Assembly (NCBI GenBank): GCA_025352325.1
Contig: JANXTR010000050.1
Coordinates: 16,502-80,501, forward strand
DNA: 64,000 nt
Reading direction: 5' to 3'
Source: Microbacteriaceae bacterium
GTDB taxonomy: Bacteria; Actinomycetota; Actinomycetes; Actinomycetales; Microbacteriaceae
Shown here piece by piece: positions 59,459 to 64,000 of this stretch. A program made the translations under genes and the position numbers. The notes under the pieces were generated by a model that was not told where the DNA came from, did no database searches, and saw only the letters and a program-made list of their open reading frames with translations. Numbering within the stretch: the stretch's first letter is position 1; each line of letters opens with the position of its first letter.

Positions 59459-59665
59459 GGCAGCCTCCCCGAGATTCGCAATGCTCCGGGCGAACGCCGC
59501 GCAGCCCTCCAGACTATGCCCGGGTCGTTCCGTGAGGCAAGTAGCGGTAGAGAAACGCTCACACCGAAAGCAGCGAACGCCAGCGCAGCGCGGCGGCGTG
59601 TACGGCGCGCGGAGCAGGTGCGTCGCCGAGGCGGCGTGGGCGGCGGCGGCGGCGCACAAATTGAC

Positions 59666-61252
59666 TCAGTGAAAGAAGTGCCGCTCCCCGGTGAAGTACA
59701 TGGTTACGCCCGCCTCGCGAGCCGCCGCGATCACGTCCTCGTCGCGGATCGACCCGCCGGGTTGGACGATCGCCGCGACCCCGGCATCCATCAGGATGCG
59801 TGCCCCGTCGTCGAAGGGGAAGAACGCGTCGGATGCGGCGACGCTTCCTGCGGCGCGGTCCCCAGCGCGCTCGACGGCGAGCTTGCAGGAGTCGACCCGG
59901 TTGACCTGGCCCATCCCGACGCCGACCGACGCCCCGTCTTTGGCGAGCAGGATCGCGTTCGACTTCACGGCACGGCACGCGATCCAGGCGAACTGGAGGT
60001 CGGCGAGTGTGGCGGCATCCGCGGGCTCCCCGGCGACGAGCTTCCACTGCAGGGCGGGCTCGAAGTGGGCGTCGGCCTGCTGGATGAGCATCCCGCCCGA
60101 GATCTGCCGCAGCTCGAAGTCGCCGCGCGCGTAGCCTGCGGGCAGCTGGAGCAGACGCAGGTTCTTCTTCGCCTGCAGGATCGCTAGCGCCTCGGGCTCG
60201 AACCCGGGGGCGATGACGACCTCGGTGAAGATCGGCGCGATCGACTCGGCCGCCTCCTTCGTGATCACCCGGTTCGAGGCGATCACCCCGCCGTACGCCG
60301 AGACCGGGTCGCAGGCGTGCGCGGCGGCGTGGGCGGCGGCGACCGTGTCGGCCGTGGCAATGCCGCACGGGTTGGCGTGCTTGATGATCGCCACCGTCGG
60401 GCCGGCGTGGTCGTAGGCGGCGCGCAGGGCGGCATCCGCGTCGACGTAGTTGTTGTACGACATCTCTTTGCCGCCGAGCTGGGTGGCCTGGGCGATGCCC
60501 GCCGCGCTGGGGGTGCCGTAGAGGGCGGCCCGCTGGTGCGAGTTCTCGCCGTAGCGCAGCGGCGCGACGCGATCCCAGGTCGCGCCTGTCCAGCCGGGGA
60601 ATCCGGAGCCCCCGTCGTCGGGCACGAGCACGTTGCCGATCCAGGAGGCGACGGCGACGTCGTAGCGGGCGGTGTGCCGGAACGCCTCGCGCGCGAGCTC
60701 GCGGCGGTGCAGCAGGGTCGTGCCACCTGCGGCGAGCGCGTCGATGATGTCCGCGTAGCCGTTGGGGCTCGTGACGACAGCGACGTTGGCGTGGTTCTTC
60801 GCGGCGGCGCGCACCATGGCAGGGCCGCCGATGTCGATCTGCTCGACCACGGCATCCGGCTCGGCGCCCGAGGCGACCGTCTCGGCGAAGGGGTAGAGGT
60901 TGCTCACCAGCAGCTCGAAGGGGGCGATGCCCTGCGCTTCGAGCTCGGCCTCGTGCGATTCGAGGCGCAGGTCGGCCAGCAGGCCGGAATGGACGATCGG
61001 ATGCAGCGTGCGCACGCGCCCATCGAGCGACTCGGGGTACCCGGTCAGCTCGCCGACCTGCGTGACGGGATACCCCGCCGCCGCGATCGTGGCGCTGGTC
61101 GAGCCGGTGCTCACCATCTCGACCCCCGCCGCGGCGAGCGCGGCCGCGAGCTCGACGAGCCCGGTCTTGTCGCTCACGGAGACGAGCGCGCGGCGGATCG
61201 GGACGAGATCGCGCGGGCGGTAGGCGGTGGGATCGATGGTAGGACCGGACAT
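59666..61252 (-). CDS. purH: Bifunctional AICAR transformylase / IMP cyclohydrolase
   Basis: Last two steps of IMP synthesis: formyl transfer from 10-formyl-THF to AICAR (ZMP), then ring closure; 528 aa. The N-terminal IMP cyclohydrolase domain (about 15-160) has [12 protein letters not shown] and [14 protein letters not shown]. The C-terminal transformylase has the catalytic Lys-His pair in [10 protein letters not shown] and ends with [14 protein letters not shown]. The ATG at 61252 has AAGGAG before it. A ZTP riboswitch lies in the leader, so ZMP/ZTP build-up when folate is short should raise expression. purN lies upstream. Confidence 0.96.
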   Translation of the reverse strand: MSGPTIDPTAYRPRDLVPIRRALVSVSDKTGLVELAAALAAAGVEMVSTGSTSATIAAAGYPVTQVGELTGYPESLDGRVRTLHPIVHSGLLADLRLESHEAELEAQGIAPFELLVSNLYPFAETVASGAEPDAVVEQIDIGGPAMVRAAAKNHANVAVVTSPNGYADIIDALAAGGTTLLHRRELAREAFRHTARYDVAVASWIGNVLVPDDGGSGFPGWTGATWDRVAPLRYGENSHQRAALYGTPSAAGIAQATQLGGKEMSYNNYVDADAALRAAYDHAGPTVAIIKHANPCGIATADTVAAAHAAAHACDPVSAYGGVIASNRVITKEAAESIAPIFTEVVIAPGFEPEALAILQAKKNLRLLQLPAGYARGDFELRQISGGMLIQQADAHFEPALQWKLVAGEPADAATLADLQFAWIACRAVKSNAILLAKDGASVGVGMGQVNRVDSCKLAVERAGDRAAGSVAASDAFFPFDDGARILMDAGVAAIVQPGGSIRDEDVIAAAREAGVTMYFTGERHFFH

Positions 61253-61308
61253 CGGGGGCTCCTTCTGGGTACCGGACAGGGTGGATCCCGACACTGCGGG
61301 AGTCCGGT

Positions 61309-61400
61309 TCAGCCCAGGCGAACGGCCGAAACGATCGGCTCTCGCGAGCCACGCCGCTCCCCGATGGTCACCCATCCGAACGCCAGTTGCGGCGACGTCA
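61309..61400 (-). promoter_or_regulatory. ZTP riboswitch (pfl motif) controlling purH
   Basis: Read on the minus strand, the region has the conserved aptamer parts: CTGACG...CAACTGGCG (P1/P2), GGGTGACCATCGGGGAGCG, and after a variable stem (GGCTCGCGAGAGCC) the second conserved block GGCCGTTCGCCTGGGC. These are the two ends of the ZTP-binding pseudoknot. Downstream, CCGGAC (61302-61307 on the opposite strand) and GTCCGG (61272-61277) can form a hairpin just before the ribosome site, a plausible expression platform. Binding of ZMP/ZTP should switch purH on. Confidence 0.9.
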
Positions 61401-61402
61401 GT

Positions 61403-62008
61403 TTAGGCGCTGAGCTCGGCCAGGTCGATGCGGCCGTTCGCAATGTCGAGCACGACGTCGACCAGCAGCTGCCGCTCGACGAGTTTGATGCGATCGTGCA
61501 GGCGACCCTCGGTGTCGCCGGGCAGCACGGGGATGCGCCGCTGCGCCAGGATCGGGCCGGTGTCGACGCCGCCGTCGACGACGATCACACTGGCACCGGT
61601 CTCGTGCACGCTGGCGGCCACGGCATCCCGCACCGCATGTGCACCCGGGAACTCGGGCAGGTACGCCGGATGTGTGTTGATCAGCGCCGGGCTGAGCGCC
61701 GAGACTACGCGCGGCGGCAGCAGGCGCATGAAGCCGGACAGGATGACAAGGTCGGCCTCCCACTGACTCAGCTGGTCGAGCAACTCGTCGCCCCAAGCCT
61801 CGCGGCTGTCGAACGAGCCGTATGGGACGACGAAGCTCGGGATGCCGTACTCCTCGGCGTGGGCGAGCCCCTCCGCGTCGCGGTCAGCCCCGATCGCCAC
61901 CACCCGCGCCGGGAACGCGGCGTCGTCGGAGGCCTCGAGCAGGGCCCGCAGGTTGGATCCGCCGCCCGAGATCAGGACGACCAGTCGGAGCACGGAGTCT
62001 TGAACCAC
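61403..62008 (-). CDS. purN: Phosphoribosylglycinamide formyltransferase
   Basis: Transfers a formyl group from 10-formyl-THF to GAR in purine synthesis; 201 aa. Phosphate-binding loop [11 protein letters not shown] (the usual GTGSNL has Gly for Thr) and the catalytic triad region: N111 and H113 in [13 protein letters not shown] and D149 in VDTGPI. The start is a GTG at 62008; a GTG five codons later (VLRLVV) fits most homologues equally well. The DUF6350 gene ends 10 bp upstream and purH follows after the riboswitch leader. Confidence 0.95.
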   Translation of the reverse strand: MVQDSVLRLVVLISGGGSNLRALLEASDDAAFPARVVAIGADRDAEGLAHAEEYGIPSFVVPYGSFDSREAWGDELLDQLSQWEADLVILSGFMRLLPPRVVSALSPALINTHPAYLPEFPGAHAVRDAVAASVHETGASVIVVDGGVDTGPILAQRRIPVLPGDTEGRLHDRIKLVERQLLVDVVLDIANGRIDLAELSA

Positions 62009-62018
62009 GCGCCCGAGC

Positions 62019-63269
62019 CTACCGAGGCCTCGGAAGGCGACCGGATGCGGCGATGCCGACGCCGATCGCGACCGCGAACTCGATCCCGGCCACGAGTCCG
62101 ACCGCGAGCGCGTCGGGACCCACCTGCTGGAATCGCCCAGGGCCGGCCGCTCCCCCGGATGCCGCCGCGAGCAGTCCGAGCAGCAGGCCGCCGACGATGC
62201 CGCCGCCGACCGCCGTCACGAACAGCGGGAGCGCGCGCGCGACGCCCTCCCGTTCGACGGCCCGGTCCAGGGCGCGCACGACGATCGGCCGCACCGCCGC
62301 CCCGGCGAGGAAACCGGCGACCACGGGCACGAGCAGTCCGGCGAAGCCGAACGCGAGGTCCCCGGTGGGAAGGGCTCCGAGCACGGGAATGGTCGGGATC
62401 GGGCCGAGCGCGGTGCCGAGCGGCGAGACATGCGATCCAGCGCCGATCGCAAAGCCGGGGCCGACGAACCATGACGCCGCCCAGACGACCAGGTTCGGCA
62501 GGAACGCGAGCTCGCCCGCGGTGAGAGCGATGCCCCCGACGACCTGGGTGTGCAGCGCCTCGTACAACCGGATGATCTGCGCGTAGTTCAGCGCCAACAG
62601 CAGCGAGACAGCCAGCGCGCTGACCAGTACGACGAGCGCGGCGGCGGCGGCTCCGGCGCGGAGGGCTCCGCCCAGGGCCGCGCGCACCCCGGGGCGCCAG
62701 GCGGCGATCCAGCCCGCGAGGACGTTGCGGCGGAGGCCCGCGGAGCGCGCATCCGGATGCCGGTCTCGGCCCTCGCGCAGCACGCCGAGCCCCAGCCCGA
62801 TCGCGAAGACGAGGGTCGGCAGCAGCGTGCCCTGCCAGAGCGACGGGCGCGCCGACGGGTGCAGGGCCGAGAAGGTGACGGCGAAGGATGCCGCCCCGAA
62901 CACGGCGAGGCAGCTGGAGGCGGCGAGCGAGCGACGCCCGGTCTCAGCCACCCGCTCCCCCGCCCGCACCCCGAGCACCAGGGTCAGCAGTGCGAAGCCG
63001 AGGAGTGCGATCGTGATCTTCACCGGGGCGCTGGCCCCCGCGATCCCGAGGGCGGTCGCCGTCGCCGGATCGAGCGTGAAAGTGACATCGACGCCGTGCC
63101 CGATCAGCCAGATGTCGGCCGCCCCGCGCCAGAAGATCGCCCAGTCCGGGGCGAAGCCGAACTGCGCCGCCCAGACGATCGTGAGGGGGACGAGCGGGAT
63201 CGCGACGCCGATCGCCACCACGAGAAGCGCCTCGAAGGCCGAGAACAGCAGAGTCAGGCGCCGGGTCAT
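62019..63269 (-). CDS. DUF6350 multi-pass membrane protein (PerM-like)
   Basis: A 416-aa integral membrane protein with about nine to ten predicted helices. It matches the actinobacterial DUF6350 family, whose mycobacterial member PerM is linked to cell division under stress. The conserved part around [20 protein letters not shown] and [23 protein letters not shown] (shortened) is characteristic. The linkage DUF6350-purN-purH is conserved in related actinobacteria. I start at the ATG of MTRRLTLL; the open frame further upstream is low-quality and overlaps the leader region. Confidence 0.85.
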   Translation of the reverse strand: MTRRLTLLFSAFEALLVVAIGVAIPLVPLTIVWAAQFGFAPDWAIFWRGAADIWLIGHGVDVTFTLDPATATALGIAGASAPVKITIALLGFALLTLVLGVRAGERVAETGRRSLAASSCLAVFGAASFAVTFSALHPSARPSLWQGTLLPTLVFAIGLGLGVLREGRDRHPDARSAGLRRNVLAGWIAAWRPGVRAALGGALRAGAAAAALVVLVSALAVSLLLALNYAQIIRLYEALHTQVVGGIALTAGELAFLPNLVVWAASWFVGPGFAIGAGSHVSPLGTALGPIPTIPVLGALPTGDLAFGFAGLLVPVVAGFLAGAAVRPIVVRALDRAVEREGVARALPLFVTAVGGGIVGGLLLGLLAAASGGAAGPGRFQQVGPDALAVGLVAGIEFAVAIGVGIAASGRLPRPR

Positions 63270-63484
63270 CGGGATGACTGTACCGGCGGCTCGCGCGGCG
63301 GCAGGGGCGGCGTTCCGAGCGGGCGCGAATCGGTCGGGATCAGTTGTGCGGCGCCTCCTTCCCAACGTGAGGAACGACCCGAGCTGCTCAGATGCTCGGG
63401 CTGTCGAACTACTGGACACGAGGGCGTGGCACTCTCCGGCCTGTCGCCGCCCCGACATCGTGTCGAAGTCATCATCGAGGGCGT

Positions 63485-64000
63485 TCAGGCGACGGGCGGC
63501 CACCTGGTCGAGAAACCTCCGGGCGTCGGATCCAGGATGCGACGACGTCCCCGCGACGTAGGAGTCGGTCGCCGCCGATCCTCGGCCCGATGCGTGACGA
63601 GCACCACGATGCGGTCGCGTGAGGCCGCGCGCAGCACGCCCGAGGCGCGCGGTGCTGCGCCGTCGCGGGCGGCGGACGGAGTCTCCGCGGATCCCGTGCG
63701 CGAACGAGCCGGTGCGGCGCGACCGTCGGCGCGGGCTGCAGGCACCGCGGCGTCCGCAGAGGCCGCGGCATCCGCCGACACCCAGCGCGGCCGCCGTGCA
63801 CCGGGACCACCCGGTTGGCGATGCCGATGGTGGCTGCGTCGTGGCTCACCATCACGATCGCCGCGGTTCGACGCATCGCACGAATCGCCCCGCGCACCTC
63901 GGCGGCGTTGTCTGCATCGAGGTGGGCCGTGGGTTCGTCCAGCAGGACGAGCTCGGCTCCCTCCTCGACGCGGACCATCGCGCGCGCCATCGCGAGCCGA
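63485..64000 (-). pseudogene. Remnant of a fused cydDC ABC exporter gene (runs off the window)
   Basis: Reading from the right edge, RLAMARAMVRVEEG, Walker B LVLLDEPTAHLD and IVMVSHDAATIGIANRVV are the end of a CydD ATPase domain. The CydC half should start in the linker after this. Instead, in a shifted frame, a Ser/Ala-rich linker (RWVSADAAASADAAV) runs within about 70 codons into LRAASRDRIVVLVTHRAED, the very end of a CydC ATPase domain, with a further frame slip before the stop at 63485. The CydC membrane part, Walker A and signature are missing. CydDC exports glutathione/cysteine for cytochrome bd assembly; this copy cannot be functional as a pair. The 215 bp to the DUF6350 start hold nothing recognised. 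Confidence 0.72.

Overview
The window is high-GC (close to 70 %), densely coded actinobacterial chromosome. Protein styles and gene neighbourhoods (recR-dnaX-4.5S RNA, DUF6350-purN-purH, an Rv2578c-type radical SAM gene, a treS-maltokinase pair, many sugar ABC importers without their own ATPase, frequent GGATGC/GCATCC hexamers) point to the family Microbacteriaceae. I cannot name a species from sequence alone.

1-3973: right end of an integrative element. A cyclase of the PycC type and a small membrane protein of the PycTM type form a Pycsar anti-phage operon. Two small unknown genes and a tyrosine integrase follow. The element ends in a 23-bp copy of a tRNA 3' end (tRNA-Pro type), so its left end and the intact tRNA lie outside the window. 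3990-22324: housekeeping region with a LytR-CpsA-Psr protein, thymidine kinase, an orphan response regulator, a decayed radical SAM/intein gene under a LexA-like box, mqo, an SGNH hydrolase, asd, a phytoene-desaturase-like oxidoreductase, lysC, a HAD phosphatase, a thioesterase, recR, dnaX, the SRP RNA, tRNA-Ser(GGA), a HerA-like ATPase and a saccharopine-dehydrogenase-like enzyme.

22418-44780: a plant cell wall (arabinoxylan) utilisation region. The left operon (solute-binding protein, two permeases, GH51 arabinofuranosidase, GH43 arabinanase) has its own LacI regulator and visible operators. The centre holds an MFS exporter, a hydroxyacyl-CoA-dehydrogenase-like enzyme, a TIM-barrel isomerase and a CE7 acetyl xylan esterase. 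The right operon (solute-binding protein, two permeases, GH3 glycosidase) sits beside a ROK regulator, and a second LacI regulator is divergent from xylA-xylB. Together they would import arabino- and xylo-oligosaccharides, deacetylate and hydrolyse them, and pass xylose to xylulose 5-phosphate.

44855-64000: a cyclase-family hydrolase, a decayed ArnT-like glycosyltransferase next to an intact GT2-GtrA gene, metB-cbs (transsulfuration), maltokinase-treS (trehalose/maltose 1-phosphate), three ABC exporter half-transporters, purH behind a ZTP riboswitch, purN, a DUF6350 membrane protein and the remnant of a cydDC gene that runs off the right edge.

Themes worth attention are the island-borne Pycsar pair, gene remnants that keep both ends but have lost the middle (radical SAM/intein, ArnT-like, CydDC), three candidate micro-ORFs next to transporter genes, and a small family of palindromic intergenic repeats, one copy of which supplies the metB stop codon.
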